From: JBJHBY01 sp050485745
GTDB lineage: Bacteria; Pseudomonadota; Gammaproteobacteria; Pseudomonadales; CAMLJR01
Reading direction: 5' to 3'
Assembly (NCBI GenBank): GCA_050485745.1
Contig: JBJHBY010000096.1
Location: 1-12,164, forward strand
Length of the DNA stretch: 12,164 nt
Under the pieces are notes generated by a model. The model was not told the DNA's origin, searched no databases, and saw nothing but the letters and a program-made list of their open reading frames with translations. The translations under genes were made by a program, and so were the position numbers. Shown here one piece after another: positions 1 to 6,390 of the stretch (positions are counted from its first letter, which is position 1; every line of letters begins with the position of its first letter).

Positions 1-160
1 CGTCAACGGTGTGCCCGGCACCTCGATGCAGGCATTCGGCCCCCAGCTGAGCGAAGTGGACCTTGCCGCGGTCATCACCTATCAGCGCAACAGCTTCGGC
101 AACAATATGGGTGATCTGTTGCAGCCCATCGACGTCTACCAGTTCAAGCAAGGTCAGTAG
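1..160 (+). CDS. coxB: Cytochrome c oxidase subunit II, C-terminal cytochrome c domain (5' truncated)
   Basis: This is the last 52 codons of a gene cut by the window edge; the frame begins at base 2 and ends with TAG at 158-160. The visible peptide contains VPGTSMQAFG, then LSEVDLAAVITYQRNSFGN. The first resembles the distal axial-Met segment of class I cytochrome c domains fused to the C-terminus of subunit II in caa3-type and Pseudomonas-type oxidases, and the second is the usual closing helix. The CuA domain, the membrane segments and the CXXCH haem site must lie upstream. Subunit II accepts electrons from cytochrome c on the periplasmic side and passes them to haem a in subunit I. The coxA start follows after 11 nt, and its Shine-Dalgarno overlaps this stop codon, so the two genes are surely cotranscribed. 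Confidence 0.88.
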   Translation, partial: VNGVPGTSMQAFGPQLSEVDLAAVITYQRNSFGNNMGDLLQPIDVYQFKQGQ

Positions 161-171
161 GAGGAGTCACC

Positions 172-1731
172 ATGGGTGCGCATCACGGACCTGCAAAAGG
201 TTTGAGCCGGTGGTTGTATACCACCAACCACAAAGATATCGGAACCATGTACCTGTGGTTCAGCTTCGCGATGTTCCTGCTGGGCGGTTTCTTCGCCATG
301 GTCATCCGCTCGGAGCTGTTCCAGCCGGGCCTGCAGATCGTCGAGCCCGAGTTCTTCAACCAGATGACCACCATGCATGGCCTGGTCATGGTATTCGGCG
401 CGGTCATGCCGGCCTTTGTCGGTCTCGCCAACTGGATGATCCCGATGATGATCGGGGCGCCGGACATGGCGCTGCCGCGGATGAACAACTGGAGCTTCTG
501 GATCCTGCCCTTCGCCTTCGCGATGCTGGCCGCGACCCTGTTCATGGAAGGGGGTGCGCCGGCCTTCGGCTGGACCTTCTATGCGCCGCTGTCGACCACC
601 TACGCGCCACCCAGCGTCACCTACTTTATCTTCGCCGTGCACATCATGGGCATGTCGTCGATCATGGGCTCGATCAACATCATCGCCACCGTGGTCAACA
701 TGCGCGCCCCCGGCATGACCTACATGAAGATGCCGCTGTTCGTCTGGACCTGGTTGATTACCGCGTTCCTGCTGGTTGCGGTGATGCCGGTACTGGCGGG
801 CCTGGTCACCATGATGCTGATGGACATCCACTTCGGCACCAGCTTCTTCAATGCGGCGGGTGGCGGTGACCCGGTGCTGTTCCAGCATATCTTCTGGTTC
901 TTCGGGCACCCCGAAGTCTACATCATCATCCTGCCCGCCTTCGGCATTGTGTCGCAGATCATCCCGACCTTTGCCCGCAAGCCCCTGTTCGGCTACGACT
1001 CGATGGTGTACGCCACGGCGTCCATTGCCTTCCTGTCGTTCATCGTCTGGGCGCACCACATGTACACCGTGGGTATTCCGATTGCCGGTGAGCTGTTCTT
1101 CATGTACGCCACCATGCTGATCGCCGTACCCACCGGGGTGAAGGTGTTCAACTGGATCACCACCATGTTCCGGGGCGCGATGACCTTCGAGACGCCGATG
1201 CTGTTCTCGATCGCCTTCGTTTTCCTGTTCACCATCGGTGGCCTGTCCGGGGTTATGCTGGCTATCGCGCCGGCGGACTTCCAGTACCACGACACCTACT
1301 TCGTGGTGGCCCACTTCCACTACACCATGGTGGCGGGTGCGATCTTCTCCCTGTCTGCGGCAACCTACTACTGGCTGCCCAAGTGGTGCGGCAAGATGTA
1401 CAACGAGACCATGGGCAAGACCCACTTCTGGATCTCGTTCATCGGCTTCAACCTGGCCTTCTTCCCGCAGCACTTTGTGGGCCTGGCCGGCATGCCGCGC
1501 CGGATCCCGGACTACCCGCTGCAGTTTGCCGATTTCAACATGATCTCGAGCATCGGTGCGTTCATCTATGGGGCCAGCCAGTTGCTGTTCCTGTTCAACA
1601 TCATTCGCACCATCGTTGCCGGCAAGCCGGTGAAGGACGAAAAGGTCTGGGAAGGCGCGGAAGGGCTTGAGTGGACGGTGCCCTCGCCGGCGCCCTATCA
1701 CACCTTCTCCGTACCGCCGACTGTGAAGTAA
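172..1731 (+). CDS. coxA: Cytochrome c oxidase subunit I (aa3-type, A1 family haem-copper oxidase)
   Basis: Catalytic subunit that reduces O2 to water at the haem a3-CuB centre while pumping protons across the inner membrane. The 519-residue length is normal. Visible ligands are H69 (TMHG) and H383 for low-spin haem a, H381 for haem a3 (AHFHY), and H246, H295 and H296 for CuB. The FGHPEVY motif at 244-250 holds the cross-linking Tyr250 and the A1-type gating Glu248. The D-channel entrance is D98 with N105/N106 (APDMALPRMNN), and the K-channel lysine is K324 (PTGVKVFNW). About 12 hydrophobic segments are present. The ATG is preceded by AGGAGGAG, which overlaps the coxB stop. No key residue is missing. 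Also known as ctaD. Confidence 0.97.
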   Translation: MGAHHGPAKGLSRWLYTTNHKDIGTMYLWFSFAMFLLGGFFAMVIRSELFQPGLQIVEPEFFNQMTTMHGLVMVFGAVMPAFVGLANWMIPMMIGAPDMALPRMNNWSFWILPFAFAMLAATLFMEGGAPAFGWTFYAPLSTTYAPPSVTYFIFAVHIMGMSSIMGSINIIATVVNMRAPGMTYMKMPLFVWTWLITAFLLVAVMPVLAGLVTMMLMDIHFGTSFFNAAGGGDPVLFQHIFWFFGHPEVYIIILPAFGIVSQIIPTFARKPLFGYDSMVYATASIAFLSFIVWAHHMYTVGIPIAGELFFMYATMLIAVPTGVKVFNWITTMFRGAMTFETPMLFSIAFVFLFTIGGLSGVMLAIAPADFQYHDTYFVVAHFHYTMVAGAIFSLSAATYYWLPKWCGKMYNETMGKTHFWISFIGFNLAFFPQHFVGLAGMPRRIPDYPLQFADFNMISSIGAFIYGASQLLFLFNIIRTIVAGKPVKDEKVWEGAEGLEWTVPSPAPYHTFSVPPTVK

Positions 1732-1775
1732 GACCGCGCGCCGGTCGCAACCGCGGCGATCTGTTGCAAGGGTGA

Positions 1776-1793
1776 GCGGGCCGACAGGCCCGC
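1776..1793 (+). other. GC-rich hairpin between coxA and ctaG
   Basis: Perfect 7-bp inverted repeat, GCGGGCC then loop GACA then GGCCCGC, in the 105-nt gap between coxA and ctaG. No T-run follows, so it does not look like a factor-independent terminator. Inferred role: an intercistronic mRNA stabiliser or processing point that could set a lower ctaG level than coxA. Confidence 0.4.
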
Positions 1794-1836
1794 CCACGGC
1801 TGCGGATGGCTGCCAACAATCGGGAGGAGTGTCGAC

Positions 1837-2406
1837 ATGTCAGACAAGGCGATCAGGAATACCGTCTTCAAGCTGGTGGCGGCGGCCGTCTTCATGGTGG
1901 CCTTCATTCCGCTGGTCATGGTGCCGCTGTATGACGCCATGTGCCGGGTGCTGGGCATCAATGGTCGCACCACCGGCGAGCAGTATCAGGCGGTCGACGT
2001 GCGCGTCGATGAGAGTCGCACGGTGCGCATACAGTTCGTCACCCAGAACGCACAGGACATGCCCTGGCGTTTCAGCACCGACACCACCTCGGTGACGGTG
2101 CACCCCGGTGCCGTGACCGAGACGATGTTCTACGCCAAGAACATCACGGGAAAGGATATGGTGTCCCAGGCCATTCCCAGTATCGTGCCATCCCGCGCCG
2201 CGCGCTTCTTCCACAAGACCGAATGCTTCTGCTTCAACCACCAGCCACTGGAGTCCGGTGGCGAGGCCCTGATGCCGATGCGTTTCATCGTGGACCAGGA
2301 TCTGCCCCAGGACATCAAGACCATTACCCTGACCTACACGATCTTTGACGTGACGGAAATGGCCGCCCGCGACAGTGGGCGTGATGGCGTGGTTGCAGCC
2401 CGCTAA
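1837..2406 (+). CDS. ctaG: Cytochrome c oxidase assembly protein CtaG/Cox11 (CuB insertion)
   Basis: Copper chaperone that delivers Cu to the CuB site of subunit I. The 189-residue protein has one N-terminal membrane anchor (about residues 10-31) followed by a periplasmic beta-rich domain. The diagnostic CFCF motif is present at 130-133 (C130 and C132, in HKTECFCFNHQ), and the conserved cysteine just after the membrane helix is C36 (YDAMCR). Length and motif order match the Cox11 family. A strong GGGAGGAG lies 8 nt before the ATG. Its place between coxA and coxC is the common proteobacterial arrangement. It is unrelated to the CtaG/caa3_CtaG family of Bacillus, which shares the name only. Confidence 0.95.
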   Translation: MSDKAIRNTVFKLVAAAVFMVAFIPLVMVPLYDAMCRVLGINGRTTGEQYQAVDVRVDESRTVRIQFVTQNAQDMPWRFSTDTTSVTVHPGAVTETMFYAKNITGKDMVSQAIPSIVPSRAARFFHKTECFCFNHQPLESGGEALMPMRFIVDQDLPQDIKTITLTYTIFDVTEMAARDSGRDGVVAAR

Positions 2407-2457
2407 AAATCAGCCCCTTTTCTCGCAAGCTTACCGGGAAAGAAACGGAGACAAGAA

Positions 2458-3426
2458 ATGGCAGGTCAACCCTCATCGGAGCACGAAACATATTACGTGC
2501 CGGAACAGAGCAAGCTGGCACTGATGGCCAGTATCGGCCTGTTCCTGGCCGTATTCGGTGCGGCCAGCGTTCTCAATGACATCAAGTTCGGAAAATCGAT
2601 GGGTGGCGGCCTGTCCGTGCCGATCCTGGTGCTTGGGCTGTTCTTCTTTGTCGCGACTCTGTTCGTCTGGTTCCGCATCACCATCATCGAGAATCGCCAG
2701 GGGCTCAACAGCGCCCAGCTGAAGCGCTCCTACGTGATCGGCATGCAGTGGTTTATCTTCTCCGAGGTGATGTTCTTCCTCGCCTTCTTCGGCGCGCTGT
2801 TCTATGTGCGCACCCTGGCCGGCCCCTGGCTGGCGGGCGAGGGTGACTTCGAATCCAACCGGCTGATCTGGGAAGGCTTCCAGTACAACTGGCCGATGAT
2901 GGAAACGCCGCAACAGGCGGTGGGTGGCGTCGCCAACCAGGCCATGGCCAACACCGGTATTTTCGAGGGTCCAGAGAAGACCTTCGCCTTCCCGGGTTGG
3001 TCCAATCTGTTCACCTGGCTGCCCCTGTGGAACACGCTGATCCTGCTGTCCTCCAGTTTCACCGTGCATGTCGCCCATGTTGCGCTGAAGGAAGGCAACC
3101 GCAAAAAGCTGAACACCTGGCTGCTGATCACCGTCCTGCTGGCCGCCGTGTTCCTGTGTGTGCAGGCTTATGAATACTACGAAGCCTATGCGGTGTATGG
3201 CCTGACCCTGCAGACCGGCATCTATGGCAGCACCTTCTTCATGCTGACCGGCTTCCATGGTATCCACGTCCTGATGGGGGCCACCATGCTGCTGATCCAG
3301 CTGCTGCGCAGCCACGCAGGGCATTTCACCCCGGACGACCACTTCGGTTTCGAGGCCTCCGCCTGGTATTGGCACTTTGTCGACGTGGTCTGGGTAGGTC
3401 TGTTCCTGTTCGTCTACGTGATGTGA
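2458..3426 (+). CDS. coxC: Cytochrome c oxidase subunit III
   Basis: Membrane subunit that stabilises the catalytic core and supports proton uptake by subunit I. The 322-residue product has seven hydrophobic segments. Family motifs seen are FSEVMFFLAFFGALF (102-116, with the conserved Glu103), FTVHVAHVAL (201-210), GFHGIHVLMG (265-274) and the C-terminal WYWHFVDVVWVGLFLFVYVM. It is somewhat longer than the usual 260-300 residues. The extra length sits in the loop at about 123-188, a Trp/Pro/Phe-rich stretch without charge clustering, as also occurs in gammaproteobacterial forms of this subunit. ACGGAG lies 7 nt before the ATG. A 51-nt gap separates it from ctaG. Also known as ctaE. Confidence 0.95.
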   Translation: MAGQPSSEHETYYVPEQSKLALMASIGLFLAVFGAASVLNDIKFGKSMGGGLSVPILVLGLFFFVATLFVWFRITIIENRQGLNSAQLKRSYVIGMQWFIFSEVMFFLAFFGALFYVRTLAGPWLAGEGDFESNRLIWEGFQYNWPMMETPQQAVGGVANQAMANTGIFEGPEKTFAFPGWSNLFTWLPLWNTLILLSSSFTVHVAHVALKEGNRKKLNTWLLITVLLAAVFLCVQAYEYYEAYAVYGLTLQTGIYGSTFFMLTGFHGIHVLMGATMLLIQLLRSHAGHFTPDDHFGFEASAWYWHFVDVVWVGLFLFVYVM

Positions 3427-3466
3427 TGCCGGCGCGCCGGGGGCTGCCGATGGTGGCTCCCGGTGA

Positions 3467-3513
3467 GACGCAAGACGCAAGACGCAAGACGCAAGACGCA
3501 AGACGCAAGACGC
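3467..3513 (+). repeat. Heptamer tandem repeat (GACGCAA)6 plus partial unit
   Basis: Six perfect 7-nt copies of GACGCAA followed by GACGC, 47 nt in all, with no mismatch. It lies in the 140-nt gap between coxC (+) and the convergent DUF2909-like gene (-). The left edge reads TGAGACGC and the right edge GACGCTGAAG. The rest of the gap shows only a 12-nt GC palindrome, CCGGCGCGCCGG (3429-3440), right after the coxC stop. A 7-nt period in non-coding DNA can vary in copy number by slippage. The same unit recurs in reverse orientation at 10804-10825. Confidence 0.9.
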
Positions 3514-3566
3514 TGAAGCGCAGTAGCACAAAACGCGGTGGGATTCAGGCGTCGAGGTGGAAAGAA

Positions 3567-3812
3567 TTACTCGGCGGGTTGCTCGACGGGGACCGCGCGG
3601 CGTTCATCCCAGGGAGCCTTGGAGCCCAGCTGGCCGGTGAACACGCCGTAAAAAAGAAAGCCCATCAGCAGTGCTGCCAGCAACAGGCGCACGCCCAGAG
3701 AGTACCAGGTGCGGCGCGTGGTGCCCTTGTCCTTGATCAGAAAGGCGAAGCCGCCGAACAGACTGATGACCAGGGCGATGAACAGCACCAGGATGACGAT
3801 CTTCAGCCACAT
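3567..3812 (-). CDS. Small two-TM protein, DUF2909-like (cox-cluster twin transmembrane protein)
   Basis: 81-residue membrane protein with two hydrophobic helices (about residues 3-26 and 42-61) joined by a short basic loop (KDKGTTRRTWYSLGVR) and ending in a charged, Pro-containing tail. The layout resembles the DUF2909 'twin transmembrane' family often found beside proteobacterial cox genes; that assignment rests on recalled family features. Function is unknown; a role in oxidase assembly is only suggested by position. The start is chosen at 3812 because GGAGGAG lies 7 nt upstream on this strand; a start at 3851 would add 13 residues with no ribosome site. It is transcribed against the flanking cox genes, converging with coxC and diverging from the SURF1 gene. 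Confidence 0.82.
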   Translation of the reverse strand: MWLKIVILVLFIALVISLFGGFAFLIKDKGTTRRTWYSLGVRLLLAALLMGFLFYGVFTGQLGSKAPWDERRAVPVEQPAE

Positions 3813-3819
3813 GGAAAGG

Positions 3820-3826
3820 CTCCTCC
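3820..3826 (-). promoter_or_regulatory. Shine-Dalgarno of the DUF2909-like gene
   Basis: GGAGGAG on the minus strand, 7 nt before ATG at 3812. It decides that start over the upstream in-frame ATG at 3851. Confidence 0.8.
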
Positions 3827-3840
3827 GGGCAAAGGGCTGA

Positions 3841-3848
3841 AGTATACA
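3841..3848. promoter_or_regulatory. Possible divergent promoter core around GTATAC
   Basis: AGTATACA contains a palindromic GTATAC that offers a -10-like element on each strand: TATACT (minus, 5 of 6 to consensus) for the DUF2909-like gene and TATACA (plus) for the SURF1 gene. Both would leave short leaders, about 20 nt and 40 nt. No good -35 is visible on either strand, and two polymerases could not occupy the site at once. Tentative. Confidence 0.3.
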
Positions 3849-3880
3849 CAATCGTGTGCGGCCATGCCGGGAGCGTGGCC

Positions 3881-3886
3881 GGGGAG
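3881..3886 (+). promoter_or_regulatory. Shine-Dalgarno supporting a TTG start for the SURF1 gene
   Basis: GGGGAG ends 9 nt before TTG at 3896. The other in-frame options are poorer: GTG at 3854 has no ribosome site, and GTG at 3875 has a GGGAG only 2 nt away. Confidence 0.5.
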
Positions 3887-3895
3887 CGCGGGGCG

Positions 3896-4609
3896 TTGCG
3901 ACTGCAACCCGACTGGAAAACCACTGTTACGGCAGCCCTGCTGTTGCCCCTGTTGCTGTCCCTGGGCTTCTGGCAGCTCGATCGTGCCGAACAGAAACGG
4001 GACATCGCCCAGCGGCACGCGGAGCGCCTTCTCGACGCGCCCCGGCCGGTGTCGCAGTGGCCTGCGGACGATGCCGAATTTCGCCCCGCCATGGCCGCAG
4101 GCCAGTACCTCAACCAGCGCAGTATCCTGCTCGATAATCGCATGCGCGACAGCCGCTTCGGCTATGAGGTGCTGACGCCCCTTGAGATCCCCGGCGACCC
4201 GCGCCTGTTGCTGGTCAACCGCGGCTGGGTCGAGGGCGACCGCAGCCGGCAGACGCGGCCGGTGGTGCCTGCCATCGCCGGCGAGGTCCTTCTGCAGGGC
4301 CAGCTGGCCCTGCCGGACCGGCGCCGCATCGCCGCCCTCGACGGACGCGACGAAAGCTGGCCGAGGCTGGCGCAATGGCCGGACCCACAGGCTCTGGCGC
4401 AGGCGCTGGGTCGCGACGTTCACCCCTTTATCCTGCGCCTGAATGCCGGCCAGGCTGGCGCCCTGCGCACCGACTGGCCGTTGCTGGCCAGCGGCCCCGA
4501 ACGGCATGTCGGTTACGCCGTGCAGTGGTTCACCATGGCGGCGGTGCTGGTCATGCTCTGGCTTTACATCTCGCTGCAGCGACAGCGTCCCGAGGAGGTT
4601 TCCGAGTGA
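3896..4609 (+). CDS. SURF1-family cytochrome oxidase assembly protein
   Basis: Inner-membrane assembly factor, thought in bacteria to help place haem a in subunit I. Numbering from the TTG start, the 237-residue protein has an N-terminal helix ending in the family signature GFWQLDR (24-30). A large periplasmic domain follows, with NRGWV (108-112) in its middle, and a second helix near the C-terminus begins with GYAVQWF, the usual SURF1 closing motif. This two-TM topology and length fit the family. No in-frame ATG precedes the first helix. TTG at 3896 is preferred for its spacing to GGGGAG and because it gives the normal short N-terminal tail. GTG at 3875 or 3854 would add 7 or 14 residues. 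The stop overlaps the next start (GTGA), showing translational coupling. Confidence 0.88.
   Translation: MRLQPDWKTTVTAALLLPLLLSLGFWQLDRAEQKRDIAQRHAERLLDAPRPVSQWPADDAEFRPAMAAGQYLNQRSILLDNRMRDSRFGYEVLTPLEIPGDPRLLLVNRGWVEGDRSRQTRPVVPAIAGEVLLQGQLALPDRRRIAALDGRDESWPRLAQWPDPQALAQALGRDVHPFILRLNAGQAGALRTDWPLLASGPERHVGYAVQWFTMAAVLVMLWLYISLQRQRPEEVSE
4592..4598 (+). promoter_or_regulatory. Shine-Dalgarno for the CxxxC protein, inside the SURF1 gene
   Basis: GAGGAGG, 7 nt before GTG at 4606. It fixes a GTG start that overlaps the SURF1 stop codon. Confidence 0.8.
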
Positions 4610-5271
4610 CAACACAAAAGGACGGGCAGCAACACAGTCCGCAGCCGCAGCTCAGCGCGGAGCAACTGCGTGCCAACCGTCGCACCATGTACATCATCTT
4701 CGGCCTGATCCTGGCGGTGATCGCCAGTTCCACCCTGCTGTTCCGTCTGGCCAGCAGTGGCGTGATCGATTTGCCCACGATCCTGGGCACGCGCAACCAC
4801 GGCACCCTGATCAGCCCGCCGCTGCCCATCGCCGACCTCGGCCTGGGAAGCGTTGACGGTGTCGCGTTCGACTACTTCGAGGGCCCGGCGCGCTGGACCG
4901 CGCTGTTGCCCTTCACCCTGCCCTGTGACGAGCGTTGCGAGCATCATCTGTATATCAGCCGCCAGGTGCGCACTGCCCTGGGTCGGGACATGAACCAGAT
5001 GCGCCGGCTCCTGGTGCTGCCCGATGGCGTGTACCCGGCGCCCGATGAGCTGGCCTGGCTGGCCAGCGAGCACCCCGGGTTGCAGGTGCTGTACGCTGCC
5101 CCGGAGGCGGTGCAGGCGCTGGCCGGGGTGGCGCCACCGGTGGGTGAAGGTGATGCCTGGCTGCTGGTCGACCCCAATGGCTGGGTGATGATGCACTACG
5201 ACAGCAGCCAGAGCGGCAATGAAATTCTTTCCGACCTGAAATTCCTGATCAAGCAAGCCCACGGGCAGTAA
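4606..5271 (+). CDS. Membrane-anchored SCO/thioredoxin-like protein with CxxxC, oxidase-assembly context
   Basis: 221 residues from a GTG start overlapping the SURF1 stop, with a near-perfect ribosome site. A polar N-terminal tail (1-26) precedes one membrane helix (about 28-48); the remainder should be periplasmic. LPCDERCEHH places a CxxxC (C107, C111) about where SCO proteins carry their copper-binding CxxxC. A following helix (ISRQVRTALGRDMNQ), a strand (RRLLVLPDG) and a late LLVDPNGWVMMHYD segment with a closing helix (EILSDLKFLIKQ) fit a thioredoxin-like fold. No clear counterpart of the SCO copper histidine is seen; H197 (MMHY) is a candidate. Similar proteins sit at this place in Pseudomonas cox loci (recalled), usually annotated hypothetical. 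A role in copper or thiol handling for CuA/CuB is inferred from motif and position. Confidence 0.85.
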   Translation: MTTQKDGQQHSPQPQLSAEQLRANRRTMYIIFGLILAVIASSTLLFRLASSGVIDLPTILGTRNHGTLISPPLPIADLGLGSVDGVAFDYFEGPARWTALLPFTLPCDERCEHHLYISRQVRTALGRDMNQMRRLLVLPDGVYPAPDELAWLASEHPGLQVLYAAPEAVQALAGVAPPVGEGDAWLLVDPNGWVMMHYDSSQSGNEILSDLKFLIKQAHGQ

Positions 5272-5285
5272 GAGAGCGCGACATC

Positions 5286-6341
5286 ATGGCCTTGTTCAAT
5301 TCCCCCTCCAGGCGCAAGCCGGGTTTCCGGCTGGCGCTGTTCGCATCGGTGTTCTGCATCCTGGTGATCGGCCTTGGCGCCTTCACTCGACTCGTCGACG
5401 CGGGTCTCGGTTGTCCGGACTGGCCCGGCTGTTACGGCCACCTGCTGTGGCCGATCCAGGAACACAATGTGGAGCGGGCCAACGAAGCCTGGCCGGACAT
5501 GCCAGTGGATCACAGCAAGACCTGGCCGGAGATGGTGCACCGCTACCTGGCCACGGCGCTGGGCCTGCTGGCAATCGGCCTGGTGGCCCTGGCCTGGCGC
5601 CATCGCCATATCCCCGGGCAGCCCTTCCGCCTGGCGCTGTTCATTCTCGCCTTTGTGATCCTGCAGGGCCTGTTCGGCAAGTGGACGGTCACCCTGAAGC
5701 TTTGGCCCCAGGTCGTCACCATTCACCTGCTTGGAGGCTTTACCACCCTGTGCCTGTTCTGGCTGATGACCCTGCGCCTGAACAACCAGCGCTGGCAGCT
5801 GGGGCATGCCGCACTGGGCCGCGTGCAGAGCCTGCGTCCCTGGGCGATCGGCGCGCTGCTGGTGGTGGTCGCGCAGATCGCCCTCGGCGGCTGGACGACC
5901 TCCAACTATGCCGCGGTGGCCTGCCCGGACCTGCCCACCTGCCAGGGGCAGTGGCTGCCGCCGATGGATTTCCGCCAGGGCTTCGATGTGTTCCAGGAAG
6001 TTGGGCCGAATTATCTGGGCGGTACCATGGATAACGAAGCGCGCGTGGCGATCCATTTTGCCCATCGCGTTGGCGCCATCATCACGGCGTTGTACATTGC
6101 CTTCCTGTGCTTCTGGCTGGTGCGTCGCGGCGCCACCAGCGGGACGCGGCTGATGGCCTGGGTGATCGGCGGCATCACCACCCTGCAGATTTTGCTGGGT
6201 CTGGGCAACATCGTGCTGCACTTCCCGATCTGGGTGGCGGTCGCGCACAATGGGGTCGGTGCGGTATTATTGGCGGCCGTGGTCACGCTGCTCCACCGGC
6301 TGTACACCGCCGAGCCCAGTCCCGCCGGGGTGGGCTCCTGA
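5286..6341 (+). CDS. ctaA: Haem A synthase (COX15/CtaA family)
   Basis: Oxidises the C8 methyl of haem O to a formyl group, giving haem A for the aa3 oxidase. It is a 351-residue integral membrane protein with eight hydrophobic segments in two four-helix halves. Candidate haem-ligand histidines fall in the expected helices: H85 (EMVHRYL) and H147 (VTIHLLGG) in the first half, H257/H260 (AIHFAHRVGA) and H321 (VAHNGVGA) in the second. Two extracytoplasmic cysteine pairs, C43/C49 (GCPDWPGC) and C213/C219 (CPDLPTC), mark the first loop of each half. A conserved acidic residue is E64 (NVERANE). The gene begins 14 nt after the preceding stop with a weak GAGAG site. Confidence 0.95.
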   Translation: MALFNSPSRRKPGFRLALFASVFCILVIGLGAFTRLVDAGLGCPDWPGCYGHLLWPIQEHNVERANEAWPDMPVDHSKTWPEMVHRYLATALGLLAIGLVALAWRHRHIPGQPFRLALFILAFVILQGLFGKWTVTLKLWPQVVTIHLLGGFTTLCLFWLMTLRLNNQRWQLGHAALGRVQSLRPWAIGALLVVVAQIALGGWTTSNYAAVACPDLPTCQGQWLPPMDFRQGFDVFQEVGPNYLGGTMDNEARVAIHFAHRVGAIITALYIAFLCFWLVRRGATSGTRLMAWVIGGITTLQILLGLGNIVLHFPIWVAVAHNGVGAVLLAAVVTLLHRLYTAEPSPAGVGS

Positions 6342-6349
6342 CCCAACGG

Positions 6350-6368
6350 CCCGCCGCACAGCGGCGGG
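6350..6368 (+). other. GC-rich hairpin between ctaA and ctaB
   Basis: Perfect 8-bp inverted repeat CCCGCCGC, loop ACA, GCGGCGGG, in the 49-nt gap between ctaA and ctaB. No T-run follows, so termination is not indicated. It ends 12 nt before the ctaB ribosome site and could act on mRNA decay or processing. Confidence 0.45.
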
Positions 6369-6390
6369 TCGGCGCAATCCAGAGGCGTTC

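Noticed and set aside
154..1797. 547-codon open frame on the minus strand opposite coxA
   Set aside because: Low-complexity His/Gly/Asp/Arg-rich antisense shadow of an unmistakable subunit I gene.
3429..3440. Terminator at CCGGCGCGCCGG after coxC
   Set aside because: A loop-less 12-nt palindrome followed by G-rich sequence, without a T-run.
3467..3513. CRISPR array
   Set aside because: Contiguous 7-nt units with no spacers and no cas genes; a simple tandem repeat.
2473..3531. 352-codon minus-strand frame ending in coxC and starting in the heptamer array
   Set aside because: Its N-terminal repeat (LRLASCV type) is only the translated heptamer; the rest is antisense to coxC.
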